64,000 nt of DNA, from positions 40,366 to 104,365 of the forward strand of contig NZ_WJIC01000026.1 in NCBI RefSeq assembly GCF_009649815.1. Reading direction: 5' to 3'. This DNA is from Nocardia sp. SYP-A9097 (GTDB lineage Bacteria > Actinomycetota > Actinomycetes > Mycobacteriales > Mycobacteriaceae). A program made the translations under genes and the position numbers. Every line of letters starts with the position of its first letter. The stretch's first letter is position 1. Under the pieces are notes generated by a model, which was given only the letters and a program-made list of their open reading frames with translations, was not told where the DNA came from and did no database searches. Below, in pieces: positions 42,153-51,112 of the stretch.

Positions 42153-43472
42153 TCAGCGCGGCAGGGTGACCGGATCGGTGCAGCTGGCCGTCGCGTCCAC
42201 CAGCGAGCAGGTCGCGGGCAATCGAGTCGGTAGGTACGAGGCGGGAACACCGGCGTCGCGGGTGATCAGCCGGTAGGCGTCCACCGCGTCGGTGGGCCGC
42301 CGGGTCAGCGCCGGATCGGTGAGCGTGTCGACGGTGTAGAGGCCGAAACGGGGTGTGTAGTAACCCCATTCGTAATTGTCGGTCAGGCTCCAGTAGTTGT
42401 AGCCCATGATGTTCATGCCGTCGCCCTTGGCGCGCTGGATCCAGTACATGGTGTCGCGCAGGTCGTCGGCGCGGGTGTAGCCGTCGAATCGCGGGAGCCC
42501 GTTCTCGGTCGGCATCCCGTTCTCGATGATGTAGAGCGGTTTGCCCGGGAAGAGCTGGGCGAAGTGGCGCAGCGTGTAGTAGATGCCCTCGGCCTGCAAC
42601 GGCAGTTTCCACAGCGCCGCCTGCGCGTACGCGGTGTACTGCGCGAGCACCTCGGGCGACATGCCGTAGTAGTAGTCGATGCCGATGTAATCGAGCTTGG
42701 CTCCGATCTTGTCGAGCATGGGCCCGTTCACGATCGGATCGGCGGCGGGAATGTACGCGACATTGCTGGTCACCATCGCGCCCGGCTGCACCCGATGGAT
42801 GTGGTCGTAGATGCTGTTGTGCGCGGCGGCGAGTCGCTCCTGCATGGCGGGCACCTCGGTGACCGGCAGACCGCCATTGCGGACCTCGTTCATCATGTAC
42901 GCGGAGGGCTCGTTGATGGTGACCCACAGCGGATTGTCGCTCGCGTACCGGTCGACCACCTTGCGCATATTGGCGAGCCAGTCGTCGAGCATGCTCGGGT
43001 TCGCCCAGCCGCCGCGATCGACCTCCCAGCCCGGGTATACCCAGTGGTCGAGGGTGAGCATGGGCCGCATCCCGGCGGCGCGAATGGCGGCGATCACCTT
43101 GTCGTAGAAGGCGAATCCGGCCTCATCCCACACGCCCGGCCGGGGCTGTACCCGCGCCCATTCGATACTGAGCCGATAGACGTTCACCCCGAGATCCTCG
43201 GCGAGCGCGATATCGGAGGCATAGCGGGTGTAGAAGTCGACGCTGTCGCCATATTGGTCGTAATCGGCGTGATTATTCGCGTACCGCAGCCAATTGCTGT
43301 CCGGCGCATGCCCTTCGGATTGGAATCCGGCCGAGGCCACACCCCAGTAGAAGTCGCCGCCGAGTCCCGGCACGGTCGCCGGGCTTGCCTGGGCAGGTGC
43401 GGCGCTCGCGAGGAGCGCGGTCGCGACGGCGGCCAGGGTGACGAGCGCGTGGCGACGGGTGTGCGGGCGCAT
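42153..43472 (-). CDS. secreted glycoside hydrolase family 1 (paralog)
   Basis: 439 aa from the ATG at 43472, with GAGGAG 5 bases upstream. It has a signal peptide ending near APAQASP, then the same GH1 pattern as its neighbour: FYWGVASAGFQSEGHAPDSNW, TINEPSAY, YIIENGMPTENG, YWSLTDNYEW and a cysteine tail TCSLVDATASCTDP. The two are roughly 60-65 percent alike over their length by eye, so this is a tandem duplication. The gap between them is 189 bp, enough for a separate promoter. Confidence 0.92.
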   Translation of the reverse strand: MRPHTRRHALVTLAAVATALLASAAPAQASPATVPGLGGDFYWGVASAGFQSEGHAPDSNWLRYANNHADYDQYGDSVDFYTRYASDIALAEDLGVNVYRLSIEWARVQPRPGVWDEAGFAFYDKVIAAIRAAGMRPMLTLDHWVYPGWEVDRGGWANPSMLDDWLANMRKVVDRYASDNPLWVTINEPSAYMMNEVRNGGLPVTEVPAMQERLAAAHNSIYDHIHRVQPGAMVTSNVAYIPAADPIVNGPMLDKIGAKLDYIGIDYYYGMSPEVLAQYTAYAQAALWKLPLQAEGIYYTLRHFAQLFPGKPLYIIENGMPTENGLPRFDGYTRADDLRDTMYWIQRAKGDGMNIMGYNYWSLTDNYEWGYYTPRFGLYTVDTLTDPALTRRPTDAVDAYRLITRDAGVPASYLPTRLPATCSLVDATASCTDPVTLPR

Positions 43473-43829
43473 GAATCTCCTCAGGCGACAACAGGTGAAC
43501 TGGGCAGGAGTCCAGCAGTATTGCGGACCCGCGCTCGAATCACACGGGGTTCGCCGGAATACCCCTCGACCGAACGATCGAGATAGCGCGAGGCTAATCT
43601 CGCCGCCCCGAGATCCTCCAGCACCTCGAACCCCGTGTCGCCCAGCATTTGCGCCACCGATCCGCCACGCTCTGGCAGAAAGTCGAAACGATCTCACTGC
43701 CCGCCGCGCAACCGCCGAAATAATGCGGGGTGGCGGCAAATGTCTCCGTGGACGACGGTGCGGAGTCGGCGGTGGGCTCCGGGGCGGATGGGCGGTCTTC
43801 ATGGCGGGAACCCAACACGCACAGGGGTT
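43473..43829. other. intergenic region without a recognised gene
   Basis: About 357 bp between the GH1 start and the end of the HTH gene. It should hold the promoter of the GH1 gene; I see no convincing -35/-10 pair, RNA or hairpin. Confidence 0.5.
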
Positions 43830-44258
43830 TCAGGAGCCGGGGTGCGGCGGCATCGGCGGGGTGGGTGGCCAGCCCGGGATGTGTGGCATGGGTGGGGCCT
43901 TCGGTATTTCGGGCATGGGTGGCATATCGGGCATTCTCGGGAAGTGGGGTGTGGGCGGGACCTGGATGCCGCCGCCGGTGCCGAAGCGTTGGAATGCCGC
44001 CTGACGGGAGGTGCCGAATATCTCGCCGATCTCGGCCCAGGTGCGGCCTTCGTCGCGGGCCTGCTGCACGAGTGAACGCAGGACATCGTCGACCACACTG
44101 TCCAGGCTGCGGGCGGCGCGCAGGGCAGCCATGACCGAGGGGGTGGGTGCGCCCTCGGCGGGATGCAGCACCTCGGCGAGGAATTCGGCATTGGTGGACA
44201 AGAGTTTTGCCAGGACCGCACGCTCATCGGCGGGATCCCTGTGCTGTGCATCATTCAT
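43830..44258 (-). CDS. HTH protein with Pro/Met-rich C-terminal tail
   Basis: 142 aa from the ATG at 44258. Residues ~1-95 are helical and end in an HTH-like segment: ARDEGRTWAEIGEIFGTSRQAAFQRFG. The last ~45 residues are a low-complexity tail of repeated Pro and Met (PRMPDMPPMPEIPKAPPMPHIPGWPP) with no fold. A palindrome lies just before the start. It may be a small autoregulated transcription factor. Whether the tail binds copper through Met or merely is a flexible linker cannot be told. Confidence 0.75.
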   Translation of the reverse strand: MNDAQHRDPADERAVLAKLLSTNAEFLAEVLHPAEGAPTPSVMAALRAARSLDSVVDDVLRSLVQQARDEGRTWAEIGEIFGTSRQAAFQRFGTGGGIQVPPTPHFPRMPDMPPMPEIPKAPPMPHIPGWPPTPPMPPHPGS

Positions 44259-44260
44259 AT

Positions 44261-44277
44261 GTAAATGCTGCCTTTAC
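44261..44277. promoter_or_regulatory. candidate operator of the HTH gene
   Basis: GTAAA-7-TTTAC lies immediately upstream of the ATG at 44258, and TTGACA follows upstream at about 44294 on the minus strand. The position suits autorepression. Confidence 0.4.
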
Positions 44278-44404
44278 GCCAAACCACTTGTCAAGGAATG
44301 CTTTACATCACGAATCGGCCCAAAGTTTGCTGCCACGCGGGTAATTCGGGCTCACCACCCGCCATCGATCAGCTTCCCAACCCCGGCGTTGTTTCAGGGT
44401 GGGG

Positions 44405-45157
44405 TCAGTTGGTGATGGCGGGGTCTGCGCAGAAGTGGGATTGGGCGGCGGAGAGGGTGGTGAAACCGGTGCGGGAGAGGTTGGGGGCCTTGGTGATTGC
44501 GCACTCGGTGTTGGTGACTTCAGCCGTCAGCAGGGGGATGAGTTTGTCGGAGTCGTAGGTCCAGAAGGTGTAGGTGTGGCCCGGGACGGTGGCTGCGGTG
44601 ACGGTGTAGCCGTCGGAGGTGGAAGTTATTGTGGCGGTGGTGAATTCGCCTGCGCGGGTGAATTCGGTGCCGGTGGCGTGGTAGACGGCGTATTCGGTTC
44701 CGCCGGGGCCGACGGTCAGGGGAATCAGGAGTTCGTCGCGGCCGTCCGCATCGGTGTCGAGGAGCTTCGGACGCGGTGCGTCGGCTTCGACTTTCGACTC
44801 CGTAATGGACTGTGCCGCCGTGCCGTCAGGGTTGGTGACCTCGATTGTGAGCGTGCCATTGCGGCCGGTTCCGGTGTGCCGCACGGTGAAGCCGAGTTCG
44901 GTGGAGTCGGTGGACTGGAGCGTGCAGTCCGGCTTCGTCGGATCCTTGTCGGTGCACGGCGACAGCGGGCCGGAGGCGGCGATGGTGGCGGTCATCGCGG
45001 GAGTCATTATCGCCGGGAGCGTGGCCGCTGGGCTTGCGCTGCTGGTCGACGGGCCGGACGCTTTCGATGCGTCGGTATCGAGACCGCTGACATTGTCGCA
45101 ACCGGCTACGGTCATGGTGACAGCGAATGCAAAGCAGACCGCGGAGTTTCTCCCCAT
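44405..45157 (-). CDS. lipoprotein of unknown function
   Basis: 250 aa from the ATG at 45157. A lipoprotein signal peptide (MGRNSAVCFAFAVTMTVAGC) is followed by a Ser/Ala/Pro linker. The C-terminal ~170 residues are beta-rich: LGFTVRHTGTGRNGTLTIEV, LDTDADGRDELLIPLTVGPGGTEYAVY and YTFWTYDSDKLIPL. The DTDADGRDE loop resembles an FG-GAP/EF-hand-like Ca2+ loop. Located on the outer face of the membrane. It is divergent from the helR promoter region. Confidence 0.8.
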   Translation of the reverse strand: MGRNSAVCFAFAVTMTVAGCDNVSGLDTDASKASGPSTSSASPAATLPAIMTPAMTATIAASGPLSPCTDKDPTKPDCTLQSTDSTELGFTVRHTGTGRNGTLTIEVTNPDGTAAQSITESKVEADAPRPKLLDTDADGRDELLIPLTVGPGGTEYAVYHATGTEFTRAGEFTTATITSTSDGYTVTAATVPGHTYTFWTYDSDKLIPLLTAEVTNTECAITKAPNLSRTGFTTLSAAQSHFCADPAITN

Positions 45158-45273
45158 GGCGGAAGAGCATAGCGCGAGCGTCAAGCGACGATTTTCGCTG
45201 TGGTGGTGCCGAATTGGAAATGAAGAAGGGAAGAAGAACAACTCCTTCCCACTCTCAACTTATATCGCACCCG

Positions 45274-45292
45274 GGGGCTTGCCGCAAGACCC
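45274..45292. promoter_or_regulatory. rifamycin-associated element (RAE)
   Basis: GGGGCTTGCCGCAAGACCC is a near-perfect match, from memory, to the 19-bp inverted repeat known as the RAE, found upstream of rifamycin-inactivating genes and helR in actinomycetes. It lies 78 bp before the chosen helR start and just after a TATATC box at 45261. Confidence 0.8.
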
Positions 45293-45351
45293 GGGTCATG
45301 CCGCAGAATCGCTCATCTACGCCTGAACCTGCGGAAATGAGGAGTTGCGCT

Positions 45352-47514
45352 TTGGGAGACCTGAGCCCTGTGACCATCGATGCGTTCAACCTGCCGGAGC
45401 GTTTGACGGCCAAATCCGACGCTGCACTGATCGCCGAGGACCGCACGCACTTCGCGGCCATCGCGGAGAGCCTCGAGCAGTCCATCGCGGACTTGAACGA
45501 CCGTCTCGATGCTGTGCGCAAGGCACCTGTCTCATTGGGGCAGGAGGCCGTGGAGCGGGATCAGGAGGTTCGGCAGTTGACCGCGCGCCTGCGCGGGCTG
45601 AGCCGCTTCGGCCTGGATCTGTGCCTGGGGCACTTCATCACCGCGGATAATTCCGAGCCGGTGTATGTCGGACGGCTGGGCCTGACGGACGACGCGGGAA
45701 ATCGACTGCTGGTCGACTGGCGTTCCCCCGCGGCCGAACCGTTCTTCGCCGCGACGCACGGCAATTCGATGGGTTTGGTGCGCCGGCGCAGGTACCGCTG
45801 GACGCTGGGCCGGATCAGCGACTACTGGGACGAGGTGTTCACCGCCGACGGGTTCGAGAACGACGCCGCGCTCGACGATCAGTCGGCCTTCATCGCGAGC
45901 TTGGGTACCAACCGGTCGGCCCGTATGCGGGATGTGCTCGGCACGATTCAGGCCGATCAGGACGCCATCATCCGTGCGGGATCCAAGGGCTCGCTCGTCG
46001 TCGATGGTGGCCCCGGTACCGGTAAAACCGTTGTGGCGCTGCACCGTTCGGCCTATCTGCTGTATGCCGATCCGCGCCTGGGGCATCGCCGGGGCGGAGT
46101 GCTGTTCGTCGGCCCGCATCAGCCGTACCTGGCCTATGTCGCCGATATCCTGCCGAATCTCGGCGAGGAGGGCGTGCAATCGTGCACGCTGCGAGACCTC
46201 GTCGCCGAGGGCGCGTACGCGGAGATCGAGTCGAATCCGGAGGTGGCTCGCCTGAAATCCGCCGCGGACCTGGTGCGCGCGATCGACAAAGCCGTCGAAT
46301 TCTACGAGCAGCCGCCCGCCAAGGGCATGACCGTCTCGACCGACTGGGCCGATGTCTGGCTCAGCCCCGACGATTGGGCCGAGGCATTCGAAGCGCCCGA
46401 ACCCGGCACCCCGCACAATGAGGCGCACGAGCAGATCCGGGAGGTCCTGTTCGCCATCCTCGCGGACAAACACGACAGCGACATTCCGGCCGCAGCGCTG
46501 CGAGAGTCATTGCGGCAGAACAGGGAACTGCGCACGGCCCTGAACAATTCCTGGACCCTGATCGAAGCCGCCGACCTGGTCGCCGACCTGTGGTCGGTCC
46601 CCGCCTACCTGCGCAATTCCGCACCCTGGCTCACCCCCGAGCAAGTGCGAACCCTGCAACGCGCGGACGCCAAACGCTGGACGGTCTCGGACCTACCGCT
46701 CCTGGACGCGGCCCGGCGCCGACTCGGCGATCCGGAAGCGGCCCGCAACAAGCGCCGCAACGAATCCATCATCGCCACCGAACGCGCCCGCATGGCCGAT
46801 GTCATCAGCGACCTGATCGCCTCCGCAGTCCACGATGACGGCGAAGGTGTGATAACCATGCTCCGACAGCAGGACCTGAAGAACAACCTGGTCGACGAGA
46901 CCGCCCTCACCATCACCGACCCGGACGTCCTGGCCGGTCCATTCGCACACATCGTCGTCGACGAGGCCCAGGAGCTGACCGACGCGGAATGGCAAATGCT
47001 GTTGCAGCGCTGCCCATCCCGCAGCTTCACCATCGTCGGAGACCGCGCCCAGGCCCGCCACGGCTTCACCGAATCCTGGCAGGACCGCCTCGAACGCGTC
47101 GGCCTGGACCGCATCACCATCGCCGGCCTCACCGTCAACTACCGCACCCCGGAGGAGGTCATGGCCGAGGCCGAACCAATCATCCGAGCCGCCCTCCCCG
47201 ACGCCAACGTCCCAACCTCCATCCGCCGCAGCGGAATTCCGGTCCTGCACGCTTCCGTCACGGACCTGAACTCGGTCGTCGAAGGTTGGCTCGCCGACCA
47301 CACCGAAGGCGAAGGCATAGCCTGCGTAATCGGCGATCCGACATTCCAGCCCCAACCCCGCGTCCGCTCGCTGACCCCCGAGCTGGCGAAGGGCCTCGAA
47401 TTCGACCTGGTCATCGTCATAGACCCGGAAAAGTTCGGTTCCGGAATTGAAGGGGCAGTCGACCGCTACGTCGCAATGACAAGGGCGACACAGCAACTCG
47501 TCATCCTCTCATGA
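45352..47514 (+). CDS. helR: HelR-type RNA polymerase-recycling ATPase (HelD family)
   Basis: 720 aa from the TTG at 45352, which has GAGGAG 7 bases upstream; an ATG at 45337 or GTG at 45370 is also possible. The N-terminal coiled-coil region (ALIAEDRTHFAAIAESLEQSIADL) and FGLDLCLGHFI are typical of HelD/HelR. Walker A is GGPGTGKTVVALHRSAYLLY near 220 and Walker B is IVVDEAQELTDAEW near 534, with the UvrD-like C-terminal motif VAMTRATQQLVIL. HelR displaces rifamycin from RNA polymerase and gives resistance in actinobacteria. The RAE upstream supports rifamycin induction. Confidence 0.9.
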   Translation: MGDLSPVTIDAFNLPERLTAKSDAALIAEDRTHFAAIAESLEQSIADLNDRLDAVRKAPVSLGQEAVERDQEVRQLTARLRGLSRFGLDLCLGHFITADNSEPVYVGRLGLTDDAGNRLLVDWRSPAAEPFFAATHGNSMGLVRRRRYRWTLGRISDYWDEVFTADGFENDAALDDQSAFIASLGTNRSARMRDVLGTIQADQDAIIRAGSKGSLVVDGGPGTGKTVVALHRSAYLLYADPRLGHRRGGVLFVGPHQPYLAYVADILPNLGEEGVQSCTLRDLVAEGAYAEIESNPEVARLKSAADLVRAIDKAVEFYEQPPAKGMTVSTDWADVWLSPDDWAEAFEAPEPGTPHNEAHEQIREVLFAILADKHDSDIPAAALRESLRQNRELRTALNNSWTLIEAADLVADLWSVPAYLRNSAPWLTPEQVRTLQRADAKRWTVSDLPLLDAARRRLGDPEAARNKRRNESIIATERARMADVISDLIASAVHDDGEGVITMLRQQDLKNNLVDETALTITDPDVLAGPFAHIVVDEAQELTDAEWQMLLQRCPSRSFTIVGDRAQARHGFTESWQDRLERVGLDRITIAGLTVNYRTPEEVMAEAEPIIRAALPDANVPTSIRRSGIPVLHASVTDLNSVVEGWLADHTEGEGIACVIGDPTFQPQPRVRSLTPELAKGLEFDLVIVIDPEKFGSGIEGAVDRYVAMTRATQQLVILS

Positions 47515-47549
47515 CATGATCTCGACAACATCGGCAGCGAGGGGGAGAT

Positions 47550-47960
47550 GTGACCATCGGCATCAGAGTCAGGGATCTTGGCGAATTCGGTGCGTTGCTC
47601 AAGACGCAGACCTCGAGCGATCAACACGTACTGGAAAACCACCTCATTACGTCGACCCCCTCCGCTGCCTTGGACTACCCCGATACGTTGATGGGTGTCC
47701 CGGATGCTGTCCCCTTCGTGGAGCTGATCGCGGCCACCGGCAGTGCGTTGATGGTGGCGATCAAGACGCTGCCTGACTTTGTCCGATCGCGGCGTACCGA
47801 TGTCACAGTCACTATCAAGCTGAGCCCGGAAGGCTCCAAGGACGTGGTCATCACAGCCGCGAACGCGGACGATGCGGTTCGCGTCATCGAACTTGCGCTA
47901 GCCGCCGAACATAACCCGAGCGCCGCCGACTCGACCACGGACGAACCACGCCCTCGATAA
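47550..47960 (+). CDS. EACC1-like (effector-associated constant component) protein
   Basis: 136 aa from the GTG at 47550, with GGGGGAG upstream. The C-terminal part VPFVELIAATGSALMVAIKTLPDFVRSRRTDVTVTIKL and VVITAANADDAVRVIELAL has the pattern of effector-associated constant component 1: a short strand, a glycine/alanine helix, the motif RSRR(S/T)DV, a strand and a final helix. Such proteins are encoded with effectors in actinobacterial biological-conflict systems. The N-terminal ~60 residues are variable. No caspase, trypsin or similar effector is adjacent; the next gene is an NBR1-Ig-like protein. Confidence 0.65.
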   Translation: MTIGIRVRDLGEFGALLKTQTSSDQHVLENHLITSTPSAALDYPDTLMGVPDAVPFVELIAATGSALMVAIKTLPDFVRSRRTDVTVTIKLSPEGSKDVVITAANADDAVRVIELALAAEHNPSAADSTTDEPRPR

Positions 47961-48036
47961 GTCACCAAGGCTGCTTCGGAATTCGCCGGAATCCAGTCAT
48001 CGTCCCGCCGCCGAACTGCGGTGTTAGCATCCGGCT

Positions 48037-48897
48037 ATGTCCGCAGGCTCTCCTTCGCGCCGGGATCTCGCCGCACTCATGCGATCGACCCGCCGTCGGC
48101 ACCACGATGCCGATGGCCGTGAACTATGGCCCCTGCTAAGGCTTTACGAGGAGTTGACCCGCTATCGCGACAATGGTCCGGGCGGCGTCGACCCGGACTT
48201 GATTCGCGCGGTCGAGACGCTGCACGCCAAGGGGGTAGCCCGCACCCATTGGGCGAAGGCCACGCTGTATCGCGCGGAAGCGCACGACGGGGATCAGACA
48301 CCCAACCAAGGGCGAGAATTGGTTCAGCTGTACGACGAGCTGTTCAATTCCGGTGCGCCGCATCTGATGCAGTACTGGGAGCAGGTGCGCCTCGCTGCTC
48401 CACCGCGTTCGGAACCCTCCCGGTTGCCCGCATTCGGTTACCCGATACCCGGCGATGTCTCCGCCTTCGTTTGCGATGTCACAGTCCCCGACGGGATCAT
48501 GGTTCCGCCGAACCACCGATTCGAGAAGGTGTGGCGGCTGTATAACGCGGGCACGGTGCCATGGGTCGACCGGTGGCTGATACGGCTGGGCCCGCCAACC
48601 GGATTCGGGTTCGTGCGCAGTGCCCCACGTGTCCGCATCGCGGACACCCTGCCCGATGAGACGGTCGATATCTCGGTCCTTGTGACCGCGCCCGCGGTGG
48701 AGACCACCCATTGTGAACCGCGCTGGAAGATGGCGGATGCCGCCGGGAATCTCTGCTTTCCGGACGTCCGGTATGGGATAGGGCTTGTCATGAGCGTGGT
48801 GGAAGGCGTCGACATCCCGGACATGACAATCCCTGCTGCGGAACGTGTGTCGGCTACGAAGCTGGCGCGACTGCGAGCCGCCCGAGGCCCCGCATAG
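48037..48897 (+). CDS. NBR1-Ig-like domain protein
   Basis: 286 aa. The C-terminal half (~145-265) matches the NBR1/four-tryptophan domain: MVPPNHRFEKVWRLYNAGTVPW, RWLIRLGPPTGFG, PDETVDISVLVTAPAVETTHCEPRWKMADAAGNLCFPD. The key Trp pattern is kept. The N-terminal ~130 residues (LAALMRSTRRRHHDADGRELWPL) are helical and may be a DNA-binding or effector-association module. In eukaryotes this domain docks cargo; in bacteria it occurs in conflict-type proteins. TAGCAT at 48025 could give a leaderless start at the ATG. Confidence 0.75.
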   Translation: MSAGSPSRRDLAALMRSTRRRHHDADGRELWPLLRLYEELTRYRDNGPGGVDPDLIRAVETLHAKGVARTHWAKATLYRAEAHDGDQTPNQGRELVQLYDELFNSGAPHLMQYWEQVRLAAPPRSEPSRLPAFGYPIPGDVSAFVCDVTVPDGIMVPPNHRFEKVWRLYNAGTVPWVDRWLIRLGPPTGFGFVRSAPRVRIADTLPDETVDISVLVTAPAVETTHCEPRWKMADAAGNLCFPDVRYGIGLVMSVVEGVDIPDMTIPAAERVSATKLARLRAARGPA

Positions 48898-49152
48898 CTG
48901 GTGGCTGCTGCCGGCCCGTTCTACCTAAAGCCAGAATGGGTCCCGGAGCGGTTGACTCACCGTGACACCTGTCGGCACCATCCCCAGGATCACGATGGCA
49001 ACGAACTCTCAACGTTTGTCCCGTCCCGTCCCGACCTATCCCGCCTCGGCGCGCGGGATGGGTTGTGTAAGTTCGCAGCTCGAGCGTGCGTCCCGCCAGT
49101 CGGAGGCAATCGCAGCGGACGGGATACCCGCGGCGGCCACGAGGCTGGGACC

Positions 49153-50385
49153 ATGACCAGCAACACGACGGCAGGGCGGATCCATCGGGTCGCCGATGTG
49201 CTGCCGGGCCTCACGCAGCGCGCCAACTGGAGCGCGGTGCGTGCGCTGTTCAGCCAACAGGTGCAGCAGATCGACAGCGGTGGCCGATACGTTCCGGACT
49301 CACTGGCGGGGGCGTTCGCCGATGCGCTCGAAAGGGTCTCGCCCAGCTACGCAATGGATTACGGCACCATGTGCCTGCATGCACTGACTGCTCTTGCGGA
49401 CGAAGAGGGCATGGAGTACCTCGATATCGAACTGTTCCGTAGGTACTACGAGTTCGACATTCTCAGTTCGGCGCCAGCACTGGCGGCGGATCCGAGATGG
49501 CGACCGGGCACTGGCGAAGCGATCGTCGAGACCTGCCGCAGACTTCGCGACGTCCATTGCCTGCGAGCGGTCCTCCATCACAAAGGCAGCTCAGGTTTGC
49601 TCATCGGATCGATGAATTACGGTCGCTACTACAATGTTCGGGGCAATCGATATGGCGAGCGAGCATCGGATCTGGACCTGATCATCGTGGTCGACACGGC
49701 GAGCGACTTGATCGCCCTCGCCGACGCACTGGCCGGTGTGAGGTGCGTGCGGAGTTCGGATGTAGACCGATTCCGGCAGCGCGCCGAGGTGTTCATCGGC
49801 GAGCTCGACGACGAGTGCACAGTGTTCAGTCACAAGGTCCGGCTGTGGTCCGACGGTGTTCCGGATCCGATGTTGCCACGCGAAATCGCGGCCCCGGACT
49901 ACATGCTGAGCATCCATGTGATGACACCGCCGGTGCTGAAGTACGCTTTGGTCGGTTCGACACCGGACCTGCTGCGACCGATCTCGGGTCGCCGAAGGAC
50001 GTTGCGGGACAACCGCGAGTCGAGAACCGATCGGTGGGATGACGTCTTGGATTTCGCCGGCCGACGAGACCGCGCGGATCTAGACGAGGTCGAAGCCCGC
50101 AATGGTTGGCTGCGATCTCCACGTTGCTACTACATAGACGATCAGGACTGCTATTACCCAGGGTTCTTCCAGTCGATGCTCATGCCCGGACCGGAAGTGC
50201 TGTGGGACGACCGCGATATCCGGTTCCCGCTCGCCGAGTTCCGGCACAAGCTCGAAGAGCGTCGGCATGATGAGGCGAGCCGTCGTCGACCAGCCATGCT
50301 TCGCCTGAGTTTCGCGCATATCCGCCGCGCCGAGTTCGCCCCCAGCGTCATCAGGGCGCTGGACGGACCCTATTCGGGATATTGA
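49153..50385 (+). CDS. nucleotidyltransferase-like protein of unknown function
   Basis: 410 aa from the ATG at 49153. The centre has LLIGSMNYGRYYNVRGNRYG and ASDLDLIIVVD, the GS...DxD pattern of the polymerase-beta nucleotidyltransferase fold. A third acidic residue may be in the strand after ELDDECTVFSHKV. The N-terminal ~110 residues are helical, and the C-terminal ~150 (RRKTLRDNRE-like basic loop, YYIDDQDCYYPGF) are not recognised. It could transfer a nucleotide to protein, RNA or a small molecule, as in toxin or signalling systems; no target is evident. Its end overlaps the membrane protein gene by 16 bp (convergent). Confidence 0.7.
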   Translation: MTSNTTAGRIHRVADVLPGLTQRANWSAVRALFSQQVQQIDSGGRYVPDSLAGAFADALERVSPSYAMDYGTMCLHALTALADEEGMEYLDIELFRRYYEFDILSSAPALAADPRWRPGTGEAIVETCRRLRDVHCLRAVLHHKGSSGLLIGSMNYGRYYNVRGNRYGERASDLDLIIVVDTASDLIALADALAGVRCVRSSDVDRFRQRAEVFIGELDDECTVFSHKVRLWSDGVPDPMLPREIAAPDYMLSIHVMTPPVLKYALVGSTPDLLRPISGRRRTLRDNRESRTDRWDDVLDFAGRRDRADLDEVEARNGWLRSPRCYYIDDQDCYYPGFFQSMLMPGPEVLWDDRDIRFPLAEFRHKLEERRHDEASRRRPAMLRLSFAHIRRAEFAPSVIRALDGPYSGY

Positions 50386-50954
50386 ATCCAGACCGCGAGC
50401 GGTGACAACTCGAACTCGTCACCCTCGCCGTCGGTTCCCCGTGGCTGTCGGTCCCCGATCTCGAAATCGTTGGGCAGGCCCAATTCTCCGCGTGCGGCCA
50501 GCACGAACTCCCGCTCGGCGGACCACAGTTGCTCGAAGCGCTCCGACGGCAGGGCCTCGACGGCGTGCACCGCGCGGTCGGCGGCCATCTGCCGGGCGCA
50601 CCGCACCATCAGGTTCGACGCGCGCACCACGCGCGGCTGCCCGGACACCAAGCGAAGAACGGTCTTGGTCGCCTCCAGCCGTTCCTTGTAGCCCGAGCCC
50701 GATTCGTCGAAGATCGGCATCGGGTCGTGCGGCGGCAGCGGCCGCGGCACGACTGACATGTGCGCGCCCGGGCGTTGGACATAGGCGACGTACTCACGAA
50801 AGGCATTCAGATAGCTGGTGTACGCCGCCAACCGGATGTCACGCCATTGCGTGTGGTCATCACGTCGCAGAAGCCTGCGCTGAGCTTGGAGCGTGACCCA
50901 ACCGCCGACCGCAACGCCGATCAATGTCGTTGCCGCAGTGATGAGTACGGTCAT
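50370..50954 (-). CDS. single-span membrane protein
   Basis: 194 aa from the ATG at 50954. One N-terminal helix (MTVLITAATTLIGVAVGGWVTL) is followed by QAQRRLLRRDDHTQWRDIRLAAYTSYLNAFREYVAY, a basic coiled-coil pattern found in many small actinobacterial membrane proteins. The C-terminal soluble part is helical and acidic at the end. The function is unknown. It lies convergent with the nucleotidyltransferase-like gene and divergent from the STAND gene, so it may not be part of their system. Confidence 0.75.
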   Translation of the reverse strand: MTVLITAATTLIGVAVGGWVTLQAQRRLLRRDDHTQWRDIRLAAYTSYLNAFREYVAYVQRPGAHMSVVPRPLPPHDPMPIFDESGSGYKERLEATKTVLRLVSGQPRVVRASNLMVRCARQMAADRAVHAVEALPSERFEQLWSAEREFVLAARGELGLPNDFEIGDRQPRGTDGEGDEFELSPLAVWIQYPE

Positions 50955-51112
50955 CGGGACCCCGCATTCCGCTATATCAGAACCCGGGTCAAGTATCGCA
51001 TCGACCACCTGCGTCGGAAAGGTCGTCGTAGTCCATCAGTCCGGGCGAATGGTGTTGGCTACCATGAGCGGCGATCCATTGTGTCGAGAGCTGCGCACCA
51101 TTGGAGGTCGAT

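Noticed and set aside
45127..45351. Longer N-terminus of HelR from 45127 or 45298
   Set aside because: It would include the RAE or the promoter inside the coding region and has no ribosome-binding site; homologous sequence begins after 45352.
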